DNA of 64,000 bases from Suilimivivens sp963618065 (GTDB taxonomy: Bacteria; Bacillota; Clostridia; Lachnospirales; Lachnospiraceae), in assembly GCA_963618065.1 (NCBI GenBank), contig CAVERH010000009.1, positions 6,301-70,300 on the forward strand, in the 5' to 3' direction. Both the position numbers and the translations under genes were made by a program. Positions 45,669 to 54,775 of this stretch are shown here, one piece after another (the stretch's first letter is position 1; the number at the start of each line of letters is the position of its first letter). The notes beneath the pieces are model-generated. The model was not told the origin of the DNA. It did not search any database and worked only from the letters and a program-made list of their open reading frames with translations.

Positions 45669-45720
45669 CCTCATAGGAAGGGTAATAAATTATAACAATA
45701 CCTTTTCTATGAGGTTTTTT
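45669..45720 (+). terminator. 16-bp hairpin with T tract overlapping the next ribosome binding site
   Basis: CCTCATAGGAAGGGTA (45669-45684) pairs fully, with two G-T pairs, with TACCTTTTCTATGAGG (45699-45714), and TTTTTT follows at 45715-45720, directly against ATG 45721. It has the form of an intrinsic terminator, and its 3' arm contains the GAGG that must serve the next gene. Confidence 0.8.
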
Positions 45721-47445
45721 ATGCAGAAAAATAAGACCTTTCACCGGAAAAAGATCGTGACCTTTTTCTTCGCATGCGTTGTACTGCTTTGCCTTTTAAT
45801 GGTACGGCTCGGTTATCTGATGGTGAACTGTTCGGAATATTATATGGAAAAAGCACAGCAGTTACATGAAAGGGAACGAATGATCAAGGCCGCCAGGGGA
45901 CGGATTCTGGATGCCAATGGAACGGTGCTTGCAGACAACAAAACGGTCTGCACGATCTCCGTGATACACAACCAGATCAGGGAACCGGATAAAATCGTAG
46001 AGGTGTTAAGCCGGGAGCTTGATCTGTCGGAGGAATATGTCCGTAAGCGAGTACAGAAGTATTCCTCAATTGAAAAGATAAAGAGCAATGTAGAAAAGGA
46101 AACCGGAGACCGGATCAGGAGCTGTGATCTGGCAGGGGTAAAGGTGGATGAGGACTATAAGCGGTATTATCCTTATGATACGCTGGCCTCCAAGGTACTT
46201 GGCTTTACCGGTGGAGATAATCAGGGAATCATCGGTCTGGAGGTGAAATATGAAGAGGTATTGAAGGGAACAGAAGGGACGATTCTTACCGTGACCGATG
46301 CAAGGGGCGTGGAGCTTGCTGCAGAGGGAGAAGAGCGTGTAGAGCCCATTCCGGGGAAGGATCTGTATATCAGCATGGACCGGAACATCCAGAGCTATGC
46401 GACCCAGCTTGCCAGGCAGGTAATGGAAACCAAAGAAGCAGAGAAGGTATCGATCATAGTCATCAATCCAAAGAACGGAGAGCTTTATGCGATGGTGGAT
46501 GTCCCGGAATTTGACCTGAATCATCCGTATGACCTGGGAGAGGCAGGCGAAGGAGTGAGTGAAGAACAAAAGCAGGAGCTGCTGAATCAGATGTGGCGCA
46601 ATGGCTGTATCAGTGATACCTATGAGCCGGGCTCCACCTTTAAGGTCATTACGGCATCGGCCGGCCTGGAGGAAGGTGTGGTAACGCCGGAATCCACCTT
46701 TAACTGTCCGGGATACATTATGGTGGAGGACCGCCGGATCCGCTGCCATAAGATCGCAGGACACGGCACCGAGACATTCGTTCAGGCAACGATGAACTCG
46801 TGTAATCCCGCCTTTATTACAATCGGCCTCCGGCTCGGCGTAGACAACTATTACAAATACTTCAGGCAGTTCGGCTTACTGGAAAAGACCGGCGTGGATC
46901 TTCCGGGAGAGGCGGGGACCATTATGCACAAAAAGGAGGACATGAAAGCAGTCGAGCTTGCTACGGTTTCCTTCGGGCAGTCCTTTCAGGTGACACCGAT
47001 CCAGATGGCGGCCACGGTTTCTTCCCTTGTAAATGGAGGCAAAAGAATCACCCCGCATTTTGGCGTGAAGGTAGCAGACCGGCAGGGTGAGAACATACAG
47101 ATGCTGTCTTATGAAGAGGGCAGACAGATTTTATCGGAAGAAACGTCGGCAACCATGCGGATGATCTTAGAGCAGGTGGTAGAAAGTGGATCCGGGAAGA
47201 ACGGCTATGTGGAGGGCGCAAGGGTTGGAGGAAAGACTGCGACCAGCCAGACGCTTCCGAGAGGAACCGGGAGGTACATCGCTTCCTTTATCGGATTTGC
47301 ACCGGCAGACGATCCGGAGGTGCTTGCGATTGCGATTATCCATAATCCACAGGGGGTATATTACGGAGGTCAGGTGGCGGCTCCTGTCGTGCGTCAGCTT
47401 TTCGAAAATGTTCTTCCCTATCTGGATAAAATGGATTATAATTGA
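45721..47445 (+). CDS. Class B penicillin-binding protein (SpoVD/FtsI-like)
   Basis: 574 residues: membrane helix (~13-33), 'AARGRILDANGTVLADN', then transpeptidase motifs SxxK in 'EPGSTFKVI', SxN in 'MNSCNPAF' and KTA in 'GGKTATSQTLPRGTG'. Note KTA instead of the usual KTG. No PASTA domain. Following the other PBP in this order it corresponds to SpoVD of Bacillus, which builds spore cortex, but a vegetative role is equally possible. ATG 45721 lies directly after a terminator-like hairpin; upstream in-frame sequence belongs to the previous gene. Confidence 0.88.
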   Translation: MQKNKTFHRKKIVTFFFACVVLLCLLMVRLGYLMVNCSEYYMEKAQQLHERERMIKAARGRILDANGTVLADNKTVCTISVIHNQIREPDKIVEVLSRELDLSEEYVRKRVQKYSSIEKIKSNVEKETGDRIRSCDLAGVKVDEDYKRYYPYDTLASKVLGFTGGDNQGIIGLEVKYEEVLKGTEGTILTVTDARGVELAAEGEERVEPIPGKDLYISMDRNIQSYATQLARQVMETKEAEKVSIIVINPKNGELYAMVDVPEFDLNHPYDLGEAGEGVSEEQKQELLNQMWRNGCISDTYEPGSTFKVITASAGLEEGVVTPESTFNCPGYIMVEDRRIRCHKIAGHGTETFVQATMNSCNPAFITIGLRLGVDNYYKYFRQFGLLEKTGVDLPGEAGTIMHKKEDMKAVELATVSFGQSFQVTPIQMAATVSSLVNGGKRITPHFGVKVADRQGENIQMLSYEEGRQILSEETSATMRMILEQVVESGSGKNGYVEGARVGGKTATSQTLPRGTGRYIASFIGFAPADDPEVLAIAIIHNPQGVYYGGQVAAPVVRQLFENVLPYLDKMDYN

Positions 47446-47457
47446 AAGGTATGATTA

Positions 47458-48417
47458 ATGAAAATGCAAGATGTGGTTTTACCGATTCTGTCAGCTTTTT
47501 TACTGAGCGCACTGCTTGGTAAGCTGCTGATTCCGCTACTGAAGAAGGTAAAGGTACGCCAGACAGTAAGAGAGGATGGACCGAGCACTCATCTGTGTAA
47601 GACGGGAACGCCGACCATGGGTGGAATTATCATTCTGTTGAGCATCCTGCTTTCGACACTTCCGTTTTTGCACAGGTTTCCGGAGGGGATACCGGTATTG
47701 TGTGTAACGTTTGGATTCGGTCTGATCGGCTTCCTGGATGATTTTATCAAGGTCGTCCTTCGAAGGTCGAAGGGATTGTCCGCATTTCAGAAGTTTCTCC
47801 TGCAGTTCCTGTTAACGGCGGGATTCTGGTATTACCTGTATGAAGTGCGGGGGATGGATTTCCTGCTGCGGATTCCGTTTTCCAATGGGAAAAGCCTGTC
47901 TCTGGGAGCCTTTACGATTCCGGTATTTTTCTTTATTGTGATCGGAACGGTAAACGGGGTGAATCTTACCGATGGATTGGATGGTCTGGCAGCAAGTGTG
48001 ACGCTCATGGTTGCAATGCTGTGGCTGATCGTCTCGGTGTTTTGGCATGAGGGACTGTTTCCGGTGACGGGAGCAGCTGCGGGCGCGTTGCTTGGCTTTC
48101 TTTTATTTAATGTGCATCCGGCGAGTGTCTTTATGGGAGATACCGGATCGCTTGCACTGGGAGGCTTTGTGGCAGCCTGTGCGTATCTGATGGATCTGCC
48201 GTTATTGCTTCCGCTGATCGGGATTGTGTATGTGATTGAAGTGCTTTCCGTGATTGCCCAGGTCGTGTATTTTAAGGTAAGCGGAGGAAAGCGGCTTCTG
48301 AAGATGGCGCCGCTCCATCATCATTTTGAACTGTGCGGCTGGGAGGAAACACGCATTGTTGCATTATTTACCATAATGACTGCAGTAATGTGCATTGTCG
48401 CATTGCTGGGAATATAG
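47458..48417 (+). CDS. mraY: Phospho-N-acetylmuramoyl-pentapeptide transferase
   Basis: 319 residues, ten helices. 'GTPTMGGIIIL', 'GFLDDFIKVV', 'NLTDGLDGLAA', 'FMGDTGSLALGG' and 'APLHHHFELCGWEE' contain the catalytic Asp and His residues. It makes lipid I. ATG 47458 follows GAAAGGTATG. Confidence 0.95.
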   Translation: MKMQDVVLPILSAFLLSALLGKLLIPLLKKVKVRQTVREDGPSTHLCKTGTPTMGGIIILLSILLSTLPFLHRFPEGIPVLCVTFGFGLIGFLDDFIKVVLRRSKGLSAFQKFLLQFLLTAGFWYYLYEVRGMDFLLRIPFSNGKSLSLGAFTIPVFFFIVIGTVNGVNLTDGLDGLAASVTLMVAMLWLIVSVFWHEGLFPVTGAAAGALLGFLLFNVHPASVFMGDTGSLALGGFVAACAYLMDLPLLLPLIGIVYVIEVLSVIAQVVYFKVSGGKRLLKMAPLHHHFELCGWEETRIVALFTIMTAVMCIVALLGI

Positions 48418-48433
48418 AAACGAGGTTAAGAAC

Positions 48434-49831
48434 ATGGATTTACAGAATAAAACCGTATTGGTAATCGGAACAGGAAAAAGCGGAATCGGAGCAGCAGGTC
48501 TTTTGTCAAAGGCCGGTGCGAAGACGATTCTGTTTGACAGCAATGAAAAGCTGGATGTGGAAGCCTTAAAGGAGAAGACCGCAGGAATTTCTTCCTTACA
48601 GATTGTGACAGGAACGCTTCCTTCCGAACTGGAAGAGCAGGTGGAGCTGCTGGTTATCAGTCCCGGGGTTCCGATTGATTCCGATATGGTGGTTTCTTTT
48701 GAAAAAAGAGGGATTCCGGTATGGGGAGAGATCGAGCTTGCTTATGCCTTTTCTAAGGGCGAGGTGATTGCCATTACCGGTACGAACGGAAAGACCACGA
48801 CAACAACGCTTGTTGGTGAGATTATGAGCGTATACAAACCGTCCGTTTTTGTTGTGGGAAACATTGGAAATCCTTATACGGATATTGCGATGGATACGAA
48901 GGAGGATTCCGTGGTGGTTGCAGAGATCAGCAGCTTCCAGTTGGAGACGATCCATACCTTTGCACCGAAGGTATCCGCAATTTTAAATATTACACCGGAT
49001 CATTTAAACCGTCACCACACCATGGAATGTTATGTGGAGACGAAGGAGAAGATTGCATCAAACCAGACAAAAGAGGATGTCTGTGTACTCAATTACGAGG
49101 ATGCTTATACCAGAGCGTTTGGTGACAGATGCCCAGCAAAAGTGGTATTTTTTTCCTCAAAAAGAGAGCTTGCTGACGGACTTTTCCTTCAGGGTGAAGA
49201 GATCATGCTCGCAGAGAATGGAAAGAGTCAGAAGCTGATGAACATTCACGAAATGAATTTGGTTGGCTTATGCAATGTGGAAAATGTGATGGCAGCGATT
49301 GCCATCTGCCGTGCAATGGATATTCCGATGGATGTGATTCTTGCAACGGTCCGTCAGTTTAAGGCAGTGGAACACCGGATTGAATTCGTCGCTACGAAGA
49401 ACGGGGTAGATTATTACAACGATTCGAAGGGAACGAATCCGGATGCCGCCATTCAGGGAATCCGTGCCATGACAAAGCCTACCGTCCTGATCGGGGGAGG
49501 CTATGACAAGCAGAGTGAATACGATGAGTGGATTGAGAATTTTGATGGCAAGGTAAAGGCGTTCGTCTTGATTGGTCAAACGAGGGATAAAATTGCAGAG
49601 TGTGCAAGAAAGCATGGAGTTTCGAATATAATTCTTGCAGATACGTTTGAAGAAGCATTTGAGATCTGCGTACAGAATGCCGTTCCGGGAGATGCGGTAT
49701 TATTGTCTCCAGCGTGTGCAAGCTGGGGAATGTTCCCGAACTACGAGGTTCGTGGTAAGATGTTTAAGGAAATGGTTTATAATTATTCGGTGCAGCCTGA
49801 AGCACTTGTTGCTGAAGGCGTAAGGAAATGA
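48434..49831 (+). CDS. murD: UDP-N-acetylmuramoyl-L-alanine:D-glutamate ligase
   Basis: 465 residues. 'VIGTGKSGIGAAGLLSKAGA' (UDP domain), ATP site 'AITGTNGKTTTTTL', 'LNITPDHLNRHHTME' and 'VDYYNDSKGTNPDAA' identify MurD. It adds D-glutamate to the muropeptide. ATG 48434 follows GAGGTTAAG. Confidence 0.95.
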   Translation: MDLQNKTVLVIGTGKSGIGAAGLLSKAGAKTILFDSNEKLDVEALKEKTAGISSLQIVTGTLPSELEEQVELLVISPGVPIDSDMVVSFEKRGIPVWGEIELAYAFSKGEVIAITGTNGKTTTTTLVGEIMSVYKPSVFVVGNIGNPYTDIAMDTKEDSVVVAEISSFQLETIHTFAPKVSAILNITPDHLNRHHTMECYVETKEKIASNQTKEDVCVLNYEDAYTRAFGDRCPAKVVFFSSKRELADGLFLQGEEIMLAENGKSQKLMNIHEMNLVGLCNVENVMAAIAICRAMDIPMDVILATVRQFKAVEHRIEFVATKNGVDYYNDSKGTNPDAAIQGIRAMTKPTVLIGGGYDKQSEYDEWIENFDGKVKAFVLIGQTRDKIAECARKHGVSNIILADTFEEAFEICVQNAVPGDAVLLSPACASWGMFPNYEVRGKMFKEMVYNYSVQPEALVAEGVRK

Positions 49832-49838
49832 TTCGATT

Positions 49839-49911
49839 ATGCAAAATCCCATCAGCGAAGCTGATCTTAAATGGATTTTGCATGGTAACTGTGAAGGAAC
49901 TGAACAGTTAC
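49839..49911 (+). other. Two adjacent hairpins between murD and ftsW
   Basis: ATGCAAAATCC (49839-49849) pairs perfectly with GGATTTTGCAT (49873-49883), enclosing ATCAGC-GAA-GCTGAT (49851-49865). Directly after, GTAACTGT (49885-49892) pairs with ACAGTTAC (49904-49911). No T tract follows, so not a classic terminator; an mRNA stability or processing element is possible. Confidence 0.6.
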
Positions 49912-49939
49912 ACTGGTTCATAAATTAGGAGAGTAGGTT

Positions 49940-51103
49940 TTGTCAATGGACAGATTTAAGAGAGGATTACGTAAAACTCAGGAATCCTTTTCCGATTATA
50001 CGTTACTTTTTATTGTGTTGTTTTTGCTGGCGTTTGGTCTTGTCATGCTGTATTCAACCAGTGCCTATGATGCAAATCTGACCTATAATGATTCCACTTA
50101 TTTGTTCCGCAAGCAGATTTTTTCAACGCTGGCGGGACTTGTCGTGCTGTTTATTGTATCCCACCTGCCGTATCATATCTGGGAGCGGTTCGCAGTTTTA
50201 GGATATGGCGTATCGGTTGCACTGGTGCTGCTGATCATTCCGTTTGGTATTGAAGCAAACGGTGCGAAGCGGTGGCTGCGTGTATTCGGCGTTTCCCTGC
50301 AGCCTGCGGAGGTGGCAAAGCTTGCTATGATTCTGTTTCTGGCATACCTCATCTGTAAGCTGGGAAGGAATATCCGTACCATGAAGGGATTTCTTGTGGT
50401 GCTTGGATCCGCAGTGCCGATGAGCGGACTCATTTATGTGATTACACGAAACCTAAGCTCCGCAATTATTATTATGGGAATTGCGGTTGTCATGCTTTTT
50501 GTTGCATGCCCGGATTATAAGAGGTTCATTATTCTGGGACTCATCGGGGCAGCAGGCGTGGCAGGGATCGTTTTTCTGATAGTCAAAATGTCCGAGAGCG
50601 GAAGCGTTGGTGGCTTCCGTGGAGAGCGTATTCTGGCATGGCTGGATCCGGAGGCTTATGCAAGCGGCAAGGGCTTCCAGACCTTACAGGCACTGTATGC
50701 GATCGGTTCCGGCGGAATCCTTGGTAAGGGTCTGGGACAGAGTATGCAGAAGCTCGGCTTCCTTCCGGAGGCACAGAATGATATGATCTTCTCTATTATC
50801 TGCGAAGAGCTGGGACTGTTTGGTGCCATTGCGGTTTTGTTGATGTTTATTCTTCTGATCTGGCGTTGCATGATTATTGCCAATAACGCACCGGATCTGT
50901 TCGGAGCGCTTCTGGTAGTCGGGGTGATGGGACACATTGCCATTCAGGTTATCTTAAATGTAGCGGTGGTCACCAATACCATTCCCAATACCGGTATTTC
51001 CCTTCCGTTCATCAGCTACGGAGGCTCGTCGGTGATGTTTCTTCTTGCAGAGATCGGCATTGTATTCAGTGTCGGCAGAGGAATCCGGTTGAAGGATCTC
51101 TAG
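49940..51103 (+). CDS. ftsW: SEDS peptidoglycan glycosyltransferase (FtsW/SpoVE)
   Basis: 387 residues with ten helices: 'GLVMLYSTSAYDA', 'GANGAKRWLRV'-type segment ('EANGAKRWLRVFGVSLQPAEVAKL'), 'DLSSAI'-equivalent 'NLSSAIIIM', and 'PNTGISLPFISYGGSSV'. SEDS enzymes polymerise lipid II with a class B PBP partner. Position between murD and murA suits either FtsW or SpoVE. TTG 49940 has AGGAGAG at proper spacing; ATG 49946 is possible. Confidence 0.92.
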   Translation: MSMDRFKRGLRKTQESFSDYTLLFIVLFLLAFGLVMLYSTSAYDANLTYNDSTYLFRKQIFSTLAGLVVLFIVSHLPYHIWERFAVLGYGVSVALVLLIIPFGIEANGAKRWLRVFGVSLQPAEVAKLAMILFLAYLICKLGRNIRTMKGFLVVLGSAVPMSGLIYVITRNLSSAIIIMGIAVVMLFVACPDYKRFIILGLIGAAGVAGIVFLIVKMSESGSVGGFRGERILAWLDPEAYASGKGFQTLQALYAIGSGGILGKGLGQSMQKLGFLPEAQNDMIFSIICEELGLFGAIAVLLMFILLIWRCMIIANNAPDLFGALLVVGVMGHIAIQVILNVAVVTNTIPNTGISLPFISYGGSSVMFLLAEIGIVFSVGRGIRLKDL

Positions 51104-51212
51104 TACAGGGAGGAACAGTAAGCGTCCGGCTGCTGTGCGGACAGTAACTTTTTCTTACACATCTACATAGTATAGAGTAGGTCATACTTTAAACCGGAAG
51201 GTGTTGGAAGAA

Positions 51213-52529
51213 GTGGATGCAATTCATATCAGAGGTGGAAATGCCCTTTTCGGGGAAACAACGATACAAGGCTCAAAAAATGCAGTACTGCCGGTGATGG
51301 CAGCTGCCCTTTTGATCAATGATGTGTGTACCATTGAGAACTGTCCGAGAATTCTGGATGTGGAGCATATGAAGAATCTGCTGCAGTCCCTTGGCTGTAA
51401 GGTAAACCGGAGCAACCGGGCCATTACTATTGATGCTTCCTGTCTTACGGATCTGACAGTGCAGCAGGAGGCAATCCGGAATGAGAACGTTACCTGTATG
51501 CGCTCCTCCATCATGCTTCTTGGTGCGATGCTGGGAAGGATCGGGGAGGTTTCTCTTGCGTATCCCGGCGGATGTGTCATCGGAGAGCGGCCCATCGACC
51601 TTCATATCCGTTCCTTAAAGAAGATGGGTGTAGAGTTTTATGAGGAAGAGGGATACTTCCGTGCTTATACGAGGGGCTTAAAGGGAGCGGTGATCCGGCT
51701 TCCGGCAGCCAGCGTGGGAGCAACCGAAAATGTCATTCTGGCAGCCGTAAAGGCCAGGGGTGTCACCGTACTTCAGAATGCTGCGAAAGAGCCCGAGATC
51801 ATAGTCTTATGTGAATTTCTGATAAAAGCCGGAGCTATCATCGAGGGAATCGGAACGGATACCCTGCTGATTAAAGGCATGGAAGAACTGCATGGCATTA
51901 CCTACCGGGTTCCGGCCGACCGTATTGTGGCAGGCACGTATCTTTTCAGCGTATTAGGGACCGGAGGGCATGTGTTCTTACGGGATGCGCCGGTACAGCA
52001 TATGCACGCCGTATTAAAAAAGGCAGTAGAAATGGGAGCAAGACTTGCCATTTCCAAGGAGGGGATGTCGGTCATGGCAGATCCTGTCCGGAATGCCATT
52101 CCTTATACGAAGACAGAAATTTATCCGGGCTTTCCGACGGATATGCAGTCACCGCTGATGGCGGTTCTGACGAGGGCATCGGGATTAAGCCTTATTGAAG
52201 AAACAATTTTTGAAAACCGGTTTCAGGTCGTGCCGGAGCTGCGGAGCATGGGCGCGGATATCGAGCTTTTAAGTGAGCATAAAGCGTTGATTCACGGTGT
52301 GCCGAAGCTTTATGGCAGGGAGGTTCAGGCCATGGAACTGCGGGGCGGAGCAGCATTGATTATCGCAGGCTGTATGGCAGATGGCGAGACGGTCATTTAT
52401 AACAAACATTTTATTGAACGTGGATATGAGGATGTCTGCCGGGATTACCGGAATCTTGGTGTGAATATTTATATAGGTAAGGGTACGGATGGCAAAGAAA
52501 AAGAAACGCAAACCAGTCCAAAAGAATAA
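51213..52529 (+). CDS. murA: UDP-N-acetylglucosamine 1-carboxyvinyltransferase
   Basis: 438 residues. N-terminal 'IRGGNALFGETTIQGSKNAVLPVMAAALL' and the active-site Cys in 'YPGGCVIGERPIDLHI', so the fosfomycin target is intact. It catalyses the first committed step of peptidoglycan synthesis. GTG 51213 gives the usual MDxIxIRGG start with AAGGTG 10 bp upstream; GTG 51201 overlaps that site. The 3' end overlaps divIB by 41 bp. Confidence 0.92.
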   Translation: MDAIHIRGGNALFGETTIQGSKNAVLPVMAAALLINDVCTIENCPRILDVEHMKNLLQSLGCKVNRSNRAITIDASCLTDLTVQQEAIRNENVTCMRSSIMLLGAMLGRIGEVSLAYPGGCVIGERPIDLHIRSLKKMGVEFYEEEGYFRAYTRGLKGAVIRLPAASVGATENVILAAVKARGVTVLQNAAKEPEIIVLCEFLIKAGAIIEGIGTDTLLIKGMEELHGITYRVPADRIVAGTYLFSVLGTGGHVFLRDAPVQHMHAVLKKAVEMGARLAISKEGMSVMADPVRNAIPYTKTEIYPGFPTDMQSPLMAVLTRASGLSLIEETIFENRFQVVPELRSMGADIELLSEHKALIHGVPKLYGREVQAMELRGGAALIIAGCMADGETVIYNKHFIERGYEDVCRDYRNLGVNIYIGKGTDGKEKETQTSPKE

Positions 52530-53328
52530 AACGAAGATCAGAGCATTGACCAAAGCAAAGCCCACTGAAAAAAGCAGCAGAAAAGCATTGGATGGAGGCT
52601 TTTTCCGGAATCATAAGAGTATTTTTATTATTTTTGGGATTGTTTTTCTTCTGCTTCTGGGTCTGCTTTTCGGACATCAGTATATTCTCGATAATTATAC
52701 GGTAACGACCTCTTATGTGGAGGGAAATGTGCACTATACCGATGAAGAGATTCTGGATATGGTCATGGCAGGGCGTTATGGAAATAATTCCCTGTTTTTG
52801 TCCATGAAATACAGGAACAAGAGTATTTCCGATGTCCCCTTTGTCGAGAAAATGGATGTTTCCGTTGTCGATCCGCATACCATCAAAATCGAGGTATATG
52901 AGAAAGCCCTTGCCGGTTATGTGGAATATCTCGAAAATTACATGTATTTTGACAAAGATGGTATCGTGGTAGAAAGCTCGAATGAGAAAACAAAGGGAAT
53001 TCCGCTTGTGACGGGGTTACAGTTTGACCACGTGGTGCTGTATGAGCCGCTTCCGGTGGATAACCCGGAGATCTTCAAGTCTATTTTAAGTATTACGCAG
53101 TTGGTAAATAAGTACAATTTGTCCATTGACCGCATTTACTTTGGCAGTGACAATACCCTTACCCTTTATTTTGATGAGGTGCGGGTGGCTCTTGGAAATG
53201 CAACCGATCTGGATGAAAAGCTCATGAAGCTGCAGTATATGCTTCCGGAGCTGGAGGGCAAAAGCGGCGTGCTCCGAATGGAGAATTACACCGAAGAAAC
53301 GAAGAATATTTCCTTCGAGCCGGATTAG
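52489..53328 (+). CDS. divIB: Cell division protein DivIB/FtsQ
   Basis: 279 residues: basic Lys-rich cytoplasmic tail (~1-40), membrane helix (~44-66), then a POTRA domain ('VTTSYVEGNVHYTDEEILDMV', 'VEKMDVSVVDPHTIKIEVYEKALAGYV') and the FtsQ domain. It scaffolds the division complex with FtsL. Its first 41 bp overlap murA, implying coupled translation. Confidence 0.9.
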   Translation: MAKKKKRKPVQKNKTKIRALTKAKPTEKSSRKALDGGFFRNHKSIFIIFGIVFLLLLGLLFGHQYILDNYTVTTSYVEGNVHYTDEEILDMVMAGRYGNNSLFLSMKYRNKSISDVPFVEKMDVSVVDPHTIKIEVYEKALAGYVEYLENYMYFDKDGIVVESSNEKTKGIPLVTGLQFDHVVLYEPLPVDNPEIFKSILSITQLVNKYNLSIDRIYFGSDNTLTLYFDEVRVALGNATDLDEKLMKLQYMLPELEGKSGVLRMENYTEETKNISFEPD

Positions 53329-53386
53329 AAAGCAGAGAAAGAGAAATTTGTTATAAAATTTGTTATAAAATTCTTAAAATTAACTG

Positions 53387-53415
53387 TTGATAATTAGTTC
53401 AAAAAATTATATGAT
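53387..53415 (+). promoter_or_regulatory. SigA-type promoter for ftsZ
   Basis: TTGATA (53387-53392), 17 bp, TATGAT (53410-53415). Just upstream the 13-bp TTTGTTATAAAAT is repeated in tandem (from 53347), an AT-rich element that could be an UP element. Confidence 0.75.
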
Positions 53416-53497
53416 AAGCTATATGAGTTATTTTACTTTAAAACAGGTTTTGGTGTAGCCTGTTGGAGTTTATTCGGGATTGAAGGAGGAAGTACCC

Positions 53498-54712
53498 TTG
53501 CTGGAGATTAAAACAAATGACGCAGGAGCCGCTGCTAAAATTATCGTTGTTGGTGTTGGTGGAGCAGGCAATAATGCAGTCAATCGAATGATAGATGAGA
53601 ATATTGTAGGTGTGGAATTCGTTGGAATCAACACGGACAAGCAGGCCTTACAGCTTTGTAAGGCATCGAAGGTTCTTCAGATTGGAGAGAAGCTGACGAA
53701 GGGACTTGGCGCCGGTGCGAAGCCCGAAATCGGTGAGAAGGCTGCCGAAGAAAGCAGCGAAGAGATTGCAGCAGCATTGAAGGGTGCAGATATGGTATTC
53801 GTTACCTGTGGTATGGGTGGCGGTACCGGTACCGGAGCAGCTCCGGTTGTGGCCAAGCTTGCCAAGGATATGGGAATCCTTACCGTAGGTGTTGTTACGA
53901 AGCCTTTCCGTTTTGAAGCGAAGACACGTATGATGAATGCAATCGGCGGTATTACTAAAATCAAAGAGAACGTAGATACCCTGATTGTCATCCCGAATGA
54001 TAAATTACTTGAGATTGTAGACCGTCGGACAACCATGCCCGATGCTCTTAAGAAAGCAGATGAAGTTTTACAGCAGGCTGTACAGGGAATTACAGACCTG
54101 ATTAATGTACCTGCCATCATTAACCTTGACTTTGCTGATGTCCAGACTGTTATGAAGGACAAGGGTATTGCACATATCGGTATTGGTGCCGGTAAGGGTG
54201 ATGATAAGGCGAGTGAAGCAGTGAAGATGGCTGTAGAAAGTCCGCTGCTGGATACCACGATTTCCGGTGCAACCCATGTGATCATCAATGTATCCGGTGA
54301 TATTTCACTGGCAGATGCATCCGATGCAGCAAGCTATGTTCAGGAGCTTGCAGGAGACGATGTGAACATCATCTTTGGTGCAATGTATGACGAGACACAG
54401 ACCGATACCTGTACAATTACGGTTATTGCAACCGGTCTGGAAGATGATACGATCCCGACGAATAAGCCGGTATCCGGATTCGGTACTTTTGCAGGAAAGT
54501 ATGTGAAGCCGGTAACACCGAACATTTCCTTAAAGACCATGACAACTCCGACTGCGAAGCCGTCCGAAATCAATATCATTCCCGGAAGCAGCACTCCGAC
54601 CGGAGCAACCGCACCGATGCATCCCATTCAGGGAATTACAAGCCCTGGGGACATCCGCAGTAATGTAACCGAGAAGCCGATCAAGATTCCGGATTTCCTT
54701 CAGAAGAAGTAG
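53498..54712 (+). CDS. ftsZ: Cell division GTPase FtsZ
   Basis: 404 residues: 'VVGVGGAGNNAVNRMI', tubulin signature 'GGGTGTGAAPVVA', T7 loop 'NLDFADVQTVM', and the extreme C-terminal 'IKIPDFLQKK' that binds FtsA/SepF. It forms the Z ring. Start TTG 53498: AAGGAGGA (53483-53490) then lies 7 bp upstream, while TTG 53480 would include it. A terminator follows. Confidence 0.96.
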   Translation: MLEIKTNDAGAAAKIIVVGVGGAGNNAVNRMIDENIVGVEFVGINTDKQALQLCKASKVLQIGEKLTKGLGAGAKPEIGEKAAEESSEEIAAALKGADMVFVTCGMGGGTGTGAAPVVAKLAKDMGILTVGVVTKPFRFEAKTRMMNAIGGITKIKENVDTLIVIPNDKLLEIVDRRTTMPDALKKADEVLQQAVQGITDLINVPAIINLDFADVQTVMKDKGIAHIGIGAGKGDDKASEAVKMAVESPLLDTTISGATHVIINVSGDISLADASDAASYVQELAGDDVNIIFGAMYDETQTDTCTITVIATGLEDDTIPTNKPVSGFGTFAGKYVKPVTPNISLKTMTTPTAKPSEINIIPGSSTPTGATAPMHPIQGITSPGDIRSNVTEKPIKIPDFLQKK

Positions 54713-54747
54713 GAGCATAAAAATAAAGTTCATAAGAAATATTTTCA

Positions 54748-54775
54748 AAGACCTTGCAGAGATGCAGGGTCTTTT
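54748..54775 (+). terminator. Rho-independent terminator after ftsZ
   Basis: AAGACCTTGCA (54748-54758) with TGCAGGGTCTT (54763-54773), one G-T pair, and a T run. Confidence 0.85.

Noticed and set aside
44400..45674. 424-residue open frame antisense to the first PBP
   Set aside because: Fully overlaps a gene with intact catalytic motifs; cysteine-rich translation with no recognisable domain.
45535..45720. N-terminal extension of the second PBP
   Set aside because: It overlaps the end of the first PBP and would read through the terminator hairpin; ATG 45721 gives a normal N-terminus.
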